Assembly: GCA_014904845.1 (NCBI GenBank)
Contig: MU119387.1
Location: forward strand, 46,599 to 110,598
Source: Acephala macrosclerotiorum
Lineage: Eukaryota; Ascomycota; Leotiomycetes; Helotiales; Mollisiaceae
DNA length: 64,000 bases
Direction of reading: 5' to 3'
Part shown: piece by piece, positions 23,398-34,718 of the stretch
How positions within the stretch are numbered: the first letter of the stretch is position 1
How the letters are laid out: the number at the start of each line of letters is the position of its first letter
Program-made: the position numbers and the translations under genes
The notes under the pieces: model-generated
Databases searched by the model: none
Told to the model about the DNA's origin: nothing
The model's input: the letters and a program-made list of their open reading frames with translations, nothing else

Positions 23398-25046
23398 GAT
23401 GAATTATTAGCAACAGGAGTCGGGAACGAGTGACTGGATGTATAGGCGTCAAATGCGAAGCAGACAAAAATCCCTGAAAGTGTGATGAAATGATGTCAAG
23501 AGCCTACAAAAATACATTTCAGCCAAATTGACCTGACTGCGACGCGACTTTCGAAGAAGCTGGAAGGGTGGTTCCCATCCGTATCGATTACTCCGTATCG
23601 AGATAATGAAGCAAGCATCGCGAAAAAAACGCCAGGGGAAGTCATCTATTTGTAGGCCATGAGAGGCATCGCTTGATGCGCCACGCGCCGAGGTTGGATG
23701 CAAGCCCGAGCAAACGGCACAGCACGTGGAATGGATTTCGATGAATGGTCGAAGCAGGAATGAATCGCGCATAGGTGAACCTTTAAACACAGATGTGCCT
23801 GAATTTCCAAGCATGGGTGGGATGATTTCCCGCATAAAAGTTTAAAGAGGTGGCCAAGGTTGCAGCCGTTAAGCTTAATCAGCGCTATCCCCTGCTCATT
23901 GGCCCGTTCAAAACGACCGGCATCTCCGCCGGAACCAGACCCGACGTATGATACTCTGTATTTTTACTTTTATGCTTGGCCTTGATTGGTTTGCGAAAAG
24001 TTGTACATTCTTTCGTGAGCAGCGCAGAAAATGGAGAGCAAGATTGGAAGTCAATTCAAATGTAGCTTCCGTTCTATTGTTCGGAATCACGTGAAGTCGT
24101 CTACCATTCCATTCTGATTTGCGCCCGAAGCTGGACGACCTACTTGCGCTTAAACACACAGCAACTCAAAATTCTCAAGCCTACAAAGAGGTCTGGACTC
24201 ACGCTCTTCCACATTCAGTCCTTGGCTTTTTATTGCCTTGATATAGTATGCCGCAGAAGCTTCAGGATTACGTCGTGGGTCATCTTAAGCTGGCAACACC
24301 GTTATGCATTGCAGTTCTGAATGATTTTCCGAAAATATTGTTTTAGTAGCAGCCTTCTGGTACCCCGCCGAGATATTTGTTGGAATGACTGGGTGTCGCT
24401 GCATGTTCGGAATTCGCTGAACTTCGAGAGTTGAGGAAGTTTCTCGCTTAGAAGCGAGCCCCTGAGTCGCGATTTCCTCATTCGGTCAGGGGAAGCTTGC
24501 GATCACTTCTCAATTAATTTTGTCACCCCGGGCGCTCAGTGGCGTGAGCACCTCGACGCGATCGATTAAATGGATGTGCTTGACCCTCAATTTTTACAAT
24601 GCAATCGCAAAGTGTCGCCAGCGACAGACAGCTAGCAGATTTCCATTCTAAGGCAAAATCGCGAACGGAAGGTGCAATTTTGGTGTTCTCCAAATTGAGA
24701 ACTTCGAAAGTGGAAGTAACGTGTCAGGGGACATAAGCGCTAGGATGCTTATGGAAGGTGCGAAGTTGTTCAAAGGCGAAATATCGAATTTAGTGCATGT
24801 TGGTGAGAGGTTTCGACCAGTTAGAGACCACATCAATCCCGAATGACAAGAAACATGGTAATGGATCATGGTTATTTGGCGCAAGCGGCGCTCAGAATGT
24901 CTATATAAGCAGATACGCCCGCTCTTTCTTCCCAGTTTAGATTCCAGGTCGCACTCCATTTTCTTAACTTTGCATTTTTGATTTTTTGACTCACTCCTCG
25001 CTTGTGGAAGATCTTCACTTCACGGTCTCAACTGCAAACAGCTACT
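23398..25046. other. Intergenic stretch between GH16 remnant and methyltransferase
   Basis: No gene supported on either strand; several short frames lack motifs. It contains the methyltransferase promoter at its right end. Confidence 0.4.
24901..24911 (+). promoter_or_regulatory. TATA box of the O-methyltransferase gene
   Basis: A consensus TATATAA lies about 140 nt upstream of the ATG at 25047 and is followed by a pyrimidine-rich leader. Position and sequence fit a core promoter; no experimental start site is known. Confidence 0.5.
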
Positions 25047-25938
25047 ATGGAACACTCTCCTGAGGTCCAGGCACTGATTGCCAAGTATCCATCACTTAGA
25101 AAGGCAATTGAGACTGGCATCGAGGTCTATGTCTCGTGACTCCTGCTCCCAACGCAGCCAGACTGATCTCAAGAATCACTTTCTGACATTTCGCACAGTT
25201 CGACGACGGTCGCGAAGGCAAGGTCTTGAATTTCATTCGTTCGCATCCAAATCGCGCTGAATTCAGAGCTTCGCCCTTAACTCTACTCGCAGCAATTGAT
25301 GAGTTCTCGTACAAGCATGACTTTCTCATCAGTATTGGACCCCACAAAGCCGACATTGTCTCCAAGCTTGTTGAGAATGATAAACCAAATACTGTTGTCG
25401 AGCTGGGAGGATATCTGGGATACTCTGCTATCTTACTTGCGCACGTTATGAAGTCGAATCTTCAAGAGAGCAAGGGAGAAATACAGGACCTCAAAGTTTG
25501 GAGCCTGGAGATGAATCCCGAATTTGCGGACATCGCGAGGCAACTCATCGAACTTTCAGGGTTAAGTGATATTATCGCCGTCGTCAATGGCCCTGCAGAA
25601 GATTCTCTTCGCAAGCTTGTCAAGGATGGAGACTTAAAAAGTGTGGATATGATCTTCTTGGATCACGTGGAGGAACTGTATGTTCAGGACTTCAGGATTT
25701 GTCAAGAGCTTGGACTGTTGAAGAGTGGCACTGTTATCTTGGCAGATAATGTGGTGAGACCTGGAGCTCCAGAGTATAGAGAGTTGGTAAGAGGGTTGGA
25801 TGGGATCCGCAGTGAGGGTGTCAGAGGCCTGATTCAGCCAGGAGATCTGGAGGTGAGTTACATTATTTCCCTCTTTGGAATTTAGGAGGTCTGATTTAAT
25901 ATGGGTAGGATGAGTTGGAAGTTAGTCATGTGCTTTAG
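25047..25938 (+). CDS. Catechol O-methyltransferase-like SAM enzyme
   Basis: Exons 25047-25124 or 25130, 25199-25852 and 25909-25938 give 253-255 residues. The last intron (25853-25908, GTGAGT...GGGTAG) is chosen because it restores the family ending DELEVSHVL; without it the protein ends in an unrelated tail. The first donor is ambiguous, GTCTAT or GTCTCG. Motifs: FDDGREG, IDEF, the SAM loop ELGGYLGYSA (about residues 96-105), a metal-binding FLDH and ADN further on. Enzymes of this family move a methyl group from S-adenosylmethionine to a catechol hydroxyl in a Mg-dependent reaction. Cytosolic. It is intact while the genes on both sides are broken. Confidence 0.85.
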
Positions 25939-26284
25939 ATCGTGATGTTTAAAGTATTTCCGGCTGCTATGTGAAGTTTAGAGGGACTTGAAGTGAAGCA
26001 GGAGGGATCGCAAATTTTGACTTTCGATTGATATCATGACTAGAGTTCAATTAAACTATATCTATTGTGAAGAAGCAAATGTTCAGAGATTCGGGCATGA
26101 AATTGGTGACTGTATAATATTTCAAACCAACGCTGGCTGATCATTGGTCCAAGTCAGACGAGGAGGACTAGCGTAAAAACAAGCTAGACAACTAATGCCG
26201 CTCAATATTACCCGATTTCATCTCGTTTTCTTCTCAACTCTCTGTTGTCAACAACGACAAAATTATCATGAAGCTTCTTGCCAT

Positions 26285-26790
26285 TGACAAAGATCGGACA
26301 TTGCCTCCTCATACCTCCCCGATATTCCTAGACTTCGACACTGGAGATTAAGTTTACTTCCTGACTCGCAACAATTATAACAAATCCAACACACCTCACG
26401 GTGTCGTCAACGCCGGATCCAGCGCCGGACATCCTCTTCATCTCCATGGACACGACTTCGTTATCTTTACTCAATCGAACACTCCATATGATCCCTCAAT
26501 TCTTATCATCCCCAAGCTCGACAACTCTGAATGTATAGATGTCGCTATGCCGCCCACTGGTGGAATCTCATCGGATTTCAGGTCAATAACCCTGGCGCTT
26601 GGCTGGTGCATTTTCATATCACGTGGCATGCGAGTGGTGGCCGCGAATTACAGTTTATTAAGCAGCCAAGCAAGATCAAGGGGTTGGTGCAGAAGGCGGG
26701 TGTGTTCCCTAGCTTTAAGGAGAGATGTGGTTCGTGGGCTGAGGACTATGAATTGGTGAGGAGCCGGCGAATGCTGACAGGAAGATTCGG
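26285..26790 (+). pseudogene. Laccase (multicopper oxidase) C-terminal remnant
   Basis: Only the last third is recognisable. One frame gives GHPLHLHGHDFVIF, the copper-ligand block of the third cupredoxin domain, preceded by an in-frame TAA (about 26348-26350). After ECIDVAMPPTGG the frame shifts by one near 26565 and continues as GFQVNNPGAWLVHFHITWHASGG and a laccase-like KGLVQKAGVFPSF tail. The Cys of the HCHI copper motif, a type 1 copper ligand and part of the electron path, is Phe here. No N-terminal two-thirds is found in the preceding kilobase. Truncation, stop, frameshift and loss of a ligand together show a dead gene. Confidence 0.8.
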
Positions 26791-27074
26791 GTATTTGAGG
26801 AAAGAAACTATCGCATTGGGCAGAGACAAGTTTCTTTTGTTACTTTTGGGGGCCATTCTGTGCGAGGAACCAAATTATTCTGATGATTATTTTGTGTTGG
26901 GAAAACTTCCTCGAAACGTTTTGTCATGTCAGTCCATATCACTTAGTATTTCCACATGATAGGATGAATAGGGGGCGACCCTTCAATCCGAACTGCTCAC
27001 AACAGCGTAACTAAAAACTGCAATCTCGTCCTCATTAATCTCCGTCTTCGTCCACTTGTTTCACTTGTGTCAGC

Positions 27075-28233
27075 TTATTGGACTACCATACTGCCGGGGA
27101 GTGCCTGAAGCCCTAAATTAAAACATCAGCTACCAGGTCCAGTCATGAAGGAAACATACATACAAGTATTTGTACCAGTATCCTCCTTGACTTGCTGTGC
27201 CTTTGTGCATCCAACAGCAATGTCCCATGATTGCAAATTCAGAACAGGGCAGGTCTCGCTAAAGCAATTCTTTCCAAGAGCATCCATAGCACGTTGAAGG
27301 GCGCCATCTTTCCAGCCAAAGAGATAGTCACCGTGCGCGCCGTATCTAGTACTATATTCAAGGTCAATACCTAAACATATAGCGGATGTGAAGGGGAACT
27401 AACGGATCGCCAAAACTATGCAAGAGAGGCTGCTTGCCGTTCTTAAAGTACTTGGGATCAGCGAATCCCGATGTGTCGTACATGACCTCATACATGACTT
27501 GTGGGATTCGAACAGGATGCGTGCTGGGGCATTTGTGGCCTGCGAGCACTGAGCCTGGTGCATAAGCTACATGACTTGTATGATCGGGGCTGTCTAAGTT
27601 CTTTCCATGCCAGCATGATGGGAAGATGACAGTAGCACGGATACCACCCGGACACGGCTTGTTGGGGAACGAAGCTGTGTTGTTAGAAGAGCAAAGAGCA
27701 CCACTACCGCCCATTATACGATCACTTTTAGCAAGGCAACGATGACAAATAGTGACGCTTCAGCTCTTGCTACTGCGGAGCGTTGAATCTCCCTAAACAT
27801 TCGAAATCCCTTCAAAATGTCAGTTTATGCCAGTAGCGTATGTCTTATTTACACCTACAGGCTTCATCACAGTCACGTTCTTATTCGTACAGCTGAATGC
27901 ATGCATATAATACACGGTAAGTCCCCCATCTTGCTCTAGTAATGTGCCGTTCAAGCGGCCGTTTGCCATCTGCGGAACTCGTTTAAACGTGCCATTCTCG
28001 GGAGATTGGAAGTAAATGGAGGCAGTCCAATAGTTGCTGAAGTCTTCAGACATTTTGCAGGACGTGCATTTCGATATGGTCGGCGGATTGATTGTCGCAG
28101 GATCCATCGATGGTACGGTCGATGACGAGTTGAGAGCAGCCAAACCGAAGAAATCGGATCCTTTAGCAGATCCTGTTTGAGCAAATGCATCTTGCGCAGG
28201 TAGCGCAAGGAGCGCGAGTGTCAGCAAAATCAT
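27075..28233 (-). pseudogene. Secreted DUF1996 protein with mid-gene lesion
   Basis: It starts at 28233 with a signal peptide, then CTSCKMSEDFSNYWTASIYF and RVPQMANGRLNGTLLEQDGG, hallmarks of the DUF1996 family. Introns 27810-27858, 27352-27403 and 27113-27163 are well formed, and the ending (FGWKDGALQRAMDA...LPGSMVVQ) is complete. Between the first intron and GGSGALC the frame must shift near 27760-27775, and one reading carries a TGA there, so the CPGGIR half cannot be joined to the N-terminal half. The family is secreted and of unknown function. Most of the gene is conserved, so inactivation looks recent. Confidence 0.7.
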
Positions 28234-28930
28234 AGTTCGTAGACTTCAGATTTGGACCCGAACAAGATACAGAAGACATCAATTGTTTAAAGATTTGCTT
28301 CTATCGCGGCAGATCCAAATTTTATATACCGAGAAGAAGGCCCAACGTTGACTATGTTCCGTATCTCAACTATTTTCCCCTCATTGTAATCCACGATCAA
28401 TTGGGTTAAAAAACACTTTAAATTGATGGCTGTGTTAATCTATTAATGATCGCGAAAACGGCAATTGAGAGCACCAATTGATCAAATTGTTTTCGCTGTC
28501 AAAATTGCTAGCAAAGTATCTTGGAAGTCTGGCATGGTTTTCTGCATTAGGGCGAAACTTGACTCGACTCTTAGCTCCTGAACTAAGTAAAAACAACACA
28601 GTACTGGAACTCATCGTCTTTGGAATCGACAAGATCTCACAATTAGTATCAGAAATGCCCTTCCTAGTCACCGAAGACCAAGAACTAGAGCAAATGAAAT
28701 GAAAATACGAGGTATACTTCGAATTGAAGACCTTCGCTTTTTTCCCCCCGGCCTCCCACCATCCCAATCGACAACGGTGTCGTGTGCATGGGTTGATGGG
28801 TTGCCACTTAGCGGAAGAATGCGAGACGAGATGGAGTTTGAGGGCGTTGATATTGAGTGAGGCGGAAGATAATGAGGCCCATTCAAACGCAAGGTACTTA
28901 GACCGAAAGGCTACTTTGAACCTTCCTCCC

Positions 28931-29854
28931 TCAACCCCCAACCACCTGCTTCGTCCAAGCTTCATGACTCGTAGCCTTCCTTCCAATCAACCACTCCAAA
29001 GTATTCGAGCTCCCCTGCAACCCATGCCTATTATAATACAACAGTAACCTCTCCAACCCATCCCTCATTCCCGAATCCACATCCTCAATCTTCCCTCCAA
29101 ATATTCTCGCTCCAAATGTCTCGACCGCATCCTCAAACCCCTTTTGCTCAGCTCGAATGTCCCTCCCCAGGACCCCTCCTACTTTCTTGAGGACTTCGTT
29201 GTAGCTCAATGGTTCTGTAGACACCATGTCATATTTGGCGCGGAAGTGTTTCTCCTGCCCCTCAATTACACTAAATGCGGCCTCAGCAAGATCTTGCAGC
29301 GAAACGAACGAGAATTTGACCTCTGGGTTCCACATAGCTGGGAACACCAAACTCTCTCCCTCTTTCTTAGTCTCCATCTGTTTCAAGAACATAGGTATTG
29401 GCATCGTATCCATGAAGTGTGTCGGACATAAAATCGTGTAGGGGAGCTCGCTCTCAATGAGGTACTCTTCGACGTAGCGTTTGCAGTCATGATTCATGAG
29501 CTTTCGCAACTGGGAGTTTAGAACCGAAGAGTAGATGAAGTGCTTAATTGAGGGAGTGGCTTTGGCGGCCGAGATCATGTTGATCCCGATAGCCGTTTCG
29601 TGGGGGTGCAGGGAGGGTCCGATGTGATAGACGATTGCCGCATCTTTGAGGAGTGAGAGGCATTGTGATGGTTCCGTGAGTTCTGCGATGCGAACATTGG
29701 CGTCTGGATAAATTTTGGAGAGGCGTTCTTGAGAGTTAGTCGAATGAACAATGAGGAGGAGGTTGTATTTCTGAGAGGCGAGGAGGAGGCGGATGAGGGG
29801 GGCTGCTTGCTTGCCAGAAGCACAGGTTATGACGATTGTTTCTTTAGCAGCCAT
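28931..29854 (-). CDS. NmrA-like NAD(P)-binding protein (atypical SDR)
   Basis: A single-exon protein of 307 residues from the ATG at 29854; an in-frame upstream ATG would add 42 residues that look like leader. The N-terminus reads IVITCASGKQAAPLIRLLL, in the place of the usual TGATGxQG dinucleotide loop. IKHFIYSSV, a DLAEAAFSVI block and the C-terminal helices fit NmrA/isoflavone-reductase-like proteins. Members bind NAD(P) and act as redox-sensing regulators or reductases. The loop has lost two of its three glycines, so cofactor binding may be altered. Cytosolic, no membrane segment. It lies tail-on to the decayed DUF1996 gene. Confidence 0.75.
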   Translation of the reverse strand: MAAKETIVITCASGKQAAPLIRLLLASQKYNLLLIVHSTNSQERLSKIYPDANVRIAELTEPSQCLSLLKDAAIVYHIGPSLHPHETAIGINMISAAKATPSIKHFIYSSVLNSQLRKLMNHDCKRYVEEYLIESELPYTILCPTHFMDTMPIPMFLKQMETKKEGESLVFPAMWNPEVKFSFVSLQDLAEAAFSVIEGQEKHFRAKYDMVSTEPLSYNEVLKKVGGVLGRDIRAEQKGFEDAVETFGARIFGGKIEDVDSGMRDGLERLLLYYNRHGLQGSSNTLEWLIGRKATSHEAWTKQVVGG

Positions 29855-30354
29855 GTTTGCTGCTTCTTCCCAATAAATGAAAACGAAGTAGAGATGCTGA
29901 TATAACATGATCGTATGAGCCGTCAGATGTGGCACAGTGGAGCTGACGTCATATCCTATTGGTTGACCACTGAGCTTCATATCCCCATGGACTTAACGCA
30001 TGGAGTTAAAACGCTTCAGTAGCATGTGAGAAAACTCCCATGATTTCTGATATATTCAAGCTACGCTTAACTGCTGATGTAGTGCGACCTTCTAGACGAA
30101 TCATGTTCCTAGCCAATCATCTCGATGTGAAGGAGGCAGACGTCCTTACGGGCAGTCTTACTCCCGAACTATCAGAATGCCGTTCGCGTTGATTTCAGTC
30201 AAGGAGAGTGAATGAGATAAATGGCTGCGTTGCACGAGAAGAAAAGCTGGCGGATGGTCAAATGGAGTCGCGACGACGGTCGCGCTATATGGACAAGAGC
30301 AAAATTGGGTCATAAACCATGTCGGTCATTATATTTACTATTGTACACAATATT

Positions 30355-32304
30355 CTACCTCATCAAAACCTCCCCATTCAGGTCCCTACTCTTTATCCTA
30401 CTCGGACCAGGTGCCATCTCAATCCATGACCCATCCGCATTCCAAATCCCTGCTTTCGTATAATCCCAACTCGAAGGCCCTGACATATAAGCAAATCTAA
30501 AATACTCCGGCTCAGCAACAGCCGGATCCTTACTCCAAACAAAACGTTTATCACTCGCAAATCCCTCATCTGTATAGCCTCTAAAGCGTTCCACATCGTT
30601 GACGAGAACGCTGATACCGTCGAATGGTTCCGGAGGTGCTAGCCATGAGAAGGAGATTGTTGAGATGTTTTGAGCGAGCGTTATTGAGGGTCGGGAGATG
30701 ATGGGGAGTTTGGAGTTGTGCTGGGCGTCGCCTTGGAGAGCGGCGGGGGTTTGGAGGACGGAATCGAATCCCCATCGAGCAATGCCGTTTATGAATAGTC
30801 CAACTAGAATTCCTTGATAGAGTAGGCACGGCCGAGTTTGCATGCTTGTTCCGGGTAGGAACAGCAATGCCAGGATATAGTGATGAATTCGTAGGCTGAG
30901 GCCAGGAAGAAGGAGCGAGACGAGGATTGCTGCAATGAAAGTGCCGTAGATTCCAAGATACTTGATTAGTCGTCCCTCCCGTTGGAAGAAGAAGACTTGC
31001 GTAATGACAATGGTGGCTATGAGAATGATGATTATTGCCAATGCAAGCTTTGCCCCAGGTTGTTGCTGTAGATCATGGGCATTCAATCGCTGGATTGGGA
31101 TCCAGTCCAGAGTGTAGTTCGATAAGGCTCCGAACCAAAGGCCTCCTAGCCACAAGATGGTCTTCTCGATCTGAGCAGTTAGTCCGGTCAAAGCCCGTCG
31201 TACTCCCATATATCGGTAGATGACAAAGGCACAGAATGCTGCTGGTAAGAATTTGCCTAGGAGATTTGACATCAATCCAGCGATGCTCGAGTGTCCTGGT
31301 GGATCAGACGCTAGCCCGACGTGGAAGAACACCCCGGTGAACAGGGTGAAGAAGAACAGGCCAGGTGACGTTGTGAATAGAGACAATACGACCGTAAAGC
31401 TCAGAGATACGAAGAGGAGTTCCCATCTCGCATCCTTCGCCTCGCATGTGGTTCCAGAGTGGAAGGTGTACGACGAGGGAAAGCTCGAGTCAAAGCCAAC
31501 ACTCTTGATTCCATGGTGCTTCGAGCTCTCGTAGTTGGTATGTGAACCAACCAAAGATACCACACCACATCCACCCTTGACATTATCGATAATTCCGGCA
31601 TGGATGGCAGCTCCACAGATGAAGGAGTCACTCCTGTAAATTGGCGTTGAGTCCTCCTTCCCAGGTCCTCCAATGACGAATGGTTGATATACAATTTCCT
31701 GAGCACCTACAGCTCGAGGCTCTAGGACCCATGTGCTGGCACAATTCGCTGGGCACCGAAATGCAAAGCCACTCCCATTGAAAGGTCGACAATCATTCCC
31801 ATTCAATCCGCATCTGTTTCCTGGCACCCAATATGTATTTCCACATCCAATATTTCCTGGAGCTCCCCATCCTTCTATTTCTGTTGCAAACGTACTTTGT
31901 CGCATAACCAATGCAAAGGTCAATATCCATAAGAAGTAGTATGCAATCAATAATATAATCCTCTGTCTTCTCTTTGGAACCCATTTGTCTAACAGCAGTA
32001 TCGGAGCTTCTTGTATAAACGGAAATATCGGTCGAATCGTATGTATATGCGGCGGATCTGGACCTTGAGCCCATCTTCCCAGAGCCTTGCAGACTCGTCG
32101 AACTGGAACTGGTACCCATTTAAAGTATTGCCATGATCCTTGGTCTTGTATGAAACGCGGGGTCGGAGGAGAGGTATCGTCGGATAGTTCATCGTGTTCC
32201 ATTAGCATTAAGGTCGTCTGCGTTGATTCGTCGATTAATGGATCGTCTGGATGGTCTGCGACAGGTCTGTAGTCACCGCTTTCTTCGTCATGATTACGTG
32301 CCAT
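30355..32304 (-). CDS. LCCL-domain multi-spanning membrane protein
   Basis: An uninterrupted frame of 649 residues from the ATG at 32304; an upstream ATG at 32406 is possible and would add 34. A hydrophilic tail with DEESGDYRPV is followed by a first membrane helix (IILLIAYYFLWILTFALV). An extracytosolic Cys-rich region contains the LCCL domain (IYRSDSFICGAAIHAG...GCGVVSL), then about seven hydrophobic segments. A C-terminal soluble domain follows, with a Trp-rich ISFSWLAPPEPFDGISVLVND region. Fungal LCCL membrane proteins are widespread and poorly characterised. Fully intact. Confidence 0.85.
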   Translation of the reverse strand: MARNHDEESGDYRPVADHPDDPLIDESTQTTLMLMEHDELSDDTSPPTPRFIQDQGSWQYFKWVPVPVRRVCKALGRWAQGPDPPHIHTIRPIFPFIQEAPILLLDKWVPKRRQRIILLIAYYFLWILTFALVMRQSTFATEIEGWGAPGNIGCGNTYWVPGNRCGLNGNDCRPFNGSGFAFRCPANCASTWVLEPRAVGAQEIVYQPFVIGGPGKEDSTPIYRSDSFICGAAIHAGIIDNVKGGCGVVSLVGSHTNYESSKHHGIKSVGFDSSFPSSYTFHSGTTCEAKDARWELLFVSLSFTVVLSLFTTSPGLFFFTLFTGVFFHVGLASDPPGHSSIAGLMSNLLGKFLPAAFCAFVIYRYMGVRRALTGLTAQIEKTILWLGGLWFGALSNYTLDWIPIQRLNAHDLQQQPGAKLALAIIIILIATIVITQVFFFQREGRLIKYLGIYGTFIAAILVSLLLPGLSLRIHHYILALLFLPGTSMQTRPCLLYQGILVGLFINGIARWGFDSVLQTPAALQGDAQHNSKLPIISRPSITLAQNISTISFSWLAPPEPFDGISVLVNDVERFRGYTDEGFASDKRFVWSKDPAVAEPEYFRFAYMSGPSSWDYTKAGIWNADGSWIEMAPGPSRIKSRDLNGEVLMR

Positions 32305-32890
32305 TGTGGTGATTTCGGGCTGTTCTGGTGTGAAATATTGTCGAAGGATCCGTATTTGCTTACAGGCTGGTGTGCGCAACAGTGCGTATGTACAAGTCGC
32401 GCTCAAGGCTGAAAGAAGTTCATGACTCTAGCATACACGTAACTATTCACAAAGAACAATGAAAACAGACAGAAGGAAGGAGGGGGGAAGGGAAGGGGAT
32501 CACACAGAAAGTACGTGGAGTGTTAGAGAATGCCAAGGGCCTACGAATCCGACAGAGCCGTGCCGTATCGATAAGCTGAGAGCGCCTATCGGATGAAACA
32601 GCTTTGGCCCCACGTGGTTTTAATGGGACCTCGAACTAGTCTCTTTTAGTCAGGAACGGCAAAAACACCATGAAGTTTATACACATGGATGCGGCTTTAG
32701 ATCCCCATGCTGAAGTCTAACAATTCCAAAGGCAATGTTACTGAACATCAAATTGATTGATCTGGACATTCCAGACCTCCGCGATAGCTACTAAGGGTGC
32801 TGGCCTGCAGATAAACCAGCATTACTCCCTGACTCATTGGTACAAAACGCTGAGCTGGCTTCCTCAAGCCTGGCAAAGTCTGCCATCAAG

Positions 32891-34395
32891 ATGGCTTCAG
32901 AGAAAGTAGGCAAGCTTGCCTTTGAGGTCTTGGCTCAGGTCGACCCCAGTGTCATCGGACCAAGACTTGGGCGTCTGGCTATCTCAGGAAGAAGAGACCT
33001 CGAGACACCGAACTTCTTCGCCATCACTTCAAGAGGAGCAGCTCCTCATATGACACCAGATATCATCGCTTCACATACACAATTCGGAGGAGTCCACATG
33101 GCCTTAGAAGACTGTAAGTCTCTCATCACGTGCCATATTGCCTATTCTGACATTGTCCTTTAGTCGTAGAAAAATCCACAAAATCCACGCCACCAATAAT
33201 AAACGTGCCCGGGCCATCACCTCTACACACCTTTACTGCTTTACCAAAGATTATTTCAACTCTTCTGGCACCTCGTCGAACACCCGCTGTCACGGCCCCA
33301 GTCGGCAACTCCAACACAGCCGTCTCAATCTTCACGTCCACCGGCTTCCAATCTATATCGAATAAGAATTACATCACCTACATCCAATCCCTCCGGCCTG
33401 ATATTGCTATCGGTCTAGCCGATGTCCCCTATGGCGCTGCCCCCGGCTCCAAGCGCGTCGCGAAAATGGGCGACAGAACAGAAAAATGGCTGTCCGAACT
33501 TCTCGCCTCGAAGAGCGAAGAACAAGGTGTCTTCGCGCCTATCTTGCCAATTGAGTTCAATGATCAAGCAGAATACATCAACTACGTCTCTGATGAGGTG
33601 GTAGATCAGGTGTCTGGACTGGCGTTCTACGATTCCAACATATTACCAGATATCCCGGCCACAACGGCAGTAGCTCGGCTTCCCCGCCTCTCACTCGACG
33701 AGCCCTCATCTCCCGCTCAGATCCTACACCAGATATCCCTTGGGATGGACATCTTCACTATCCCATTCATAGGTTTCGCTACAGACGCTGGGATTGCTCT
33801 CACCTTTCGCTTCCCCAAACCTTTACTATCAAACCTTGAATCAGAAGACACTTCTATTCCCACATCCAACGGAACAACCCTCCTTCCCCTAGGAATAGAC
33901 ACCTGGTCACCCACGCTCTCAACCTCCCTCTCCCCGCTCTTACCCTCCTGTACCTGCTACACATGCACATCCCACCACCTAGCCTATATCCAACACCTCT
34001 TATCCGCCAAAGAAATGCTCGGTTGGACACTTCTTTGTATCCATAATCACCATTTAATATCCCAATTCTTCGAGGATGTTAGGGAGAGTTTGAGGAGAGG
34101 GACATTTGAGGAGGATGTGAGGACGTTTGAGAGGTGTTATGAGAGTGTGTTGCCGGAGAAGAGTGGGCAGGGACCGAGGGTTAGGGGGTATCATTTCAAG
34201 AGTGAGGGGCCCGGGGAGGTGAAGAAGAATAGAGCTGCCTGGGGGAATCTGGGTGGTGGTGATGAAAAGGCGGGGGTTGAGAGCAATGGATCCTTAGTGC
34301 AAGAAGAGAAGCTCGATGTGGGATTAGTACCGGATGAAAAGGCAGATGAGTTAGAGGAGAAAGGGTTTGCTGAGAAGTTGAAGATAGATGAGTGA
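32891..34395 (+). CDS. QTRT2: Queuine tRNA-ribosyltransferase accessory subunit 2
   Basis: Two exons (32891-33113 and 33164-34395; 50-nt intron with GTAAGT and CTTTAG) give 484 residues. RRDLETPNFFAITSRGAAPHMTPD is the N-terminal barrel signature; GLADVPYGAAPGSKRV follows. The zinc site C-x-C-x2-C with a downstream His (CTCYTC...HNHH) lies near residues 335-365. The protein pairs with QTRT1 to swap guanine for queuine at tRNA position 34. The catalytic subunit is not in this window. The C-terminal 80 residues are acidic and poorly conserved. The start is the first ATG after the leader, in AAGATGG context. Confidence 0.9.
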
Positions 34396-34718
34396 CTTCA
34401 CGGGGTATAGAAAAAAAGTAGTGAGACATGTAGACGGTTTCGGTTTGTAAATTGACTGTGCATATCAATATTCATTGTGACAAATCACCGAAGGATAGAT
34501 GCAGAAGCACCTGCTTGACCCCTGTTGTACATCTCGGTTCCAGTATATGCCGAGTGTGACCGATGGTATTTTGCTCGCTCAAACCGCCACTTTCCTTGCC
34601 CTTCGTTGTATGGTGTTGATGCTCCAATAAACCCAGTTAATATCAAAAGCACCTGCTGACTCCTATTATACAACCCAAATCCAGGTTGCAGTGTTGATTC
34701 AGATTATTGCCATCCCGC

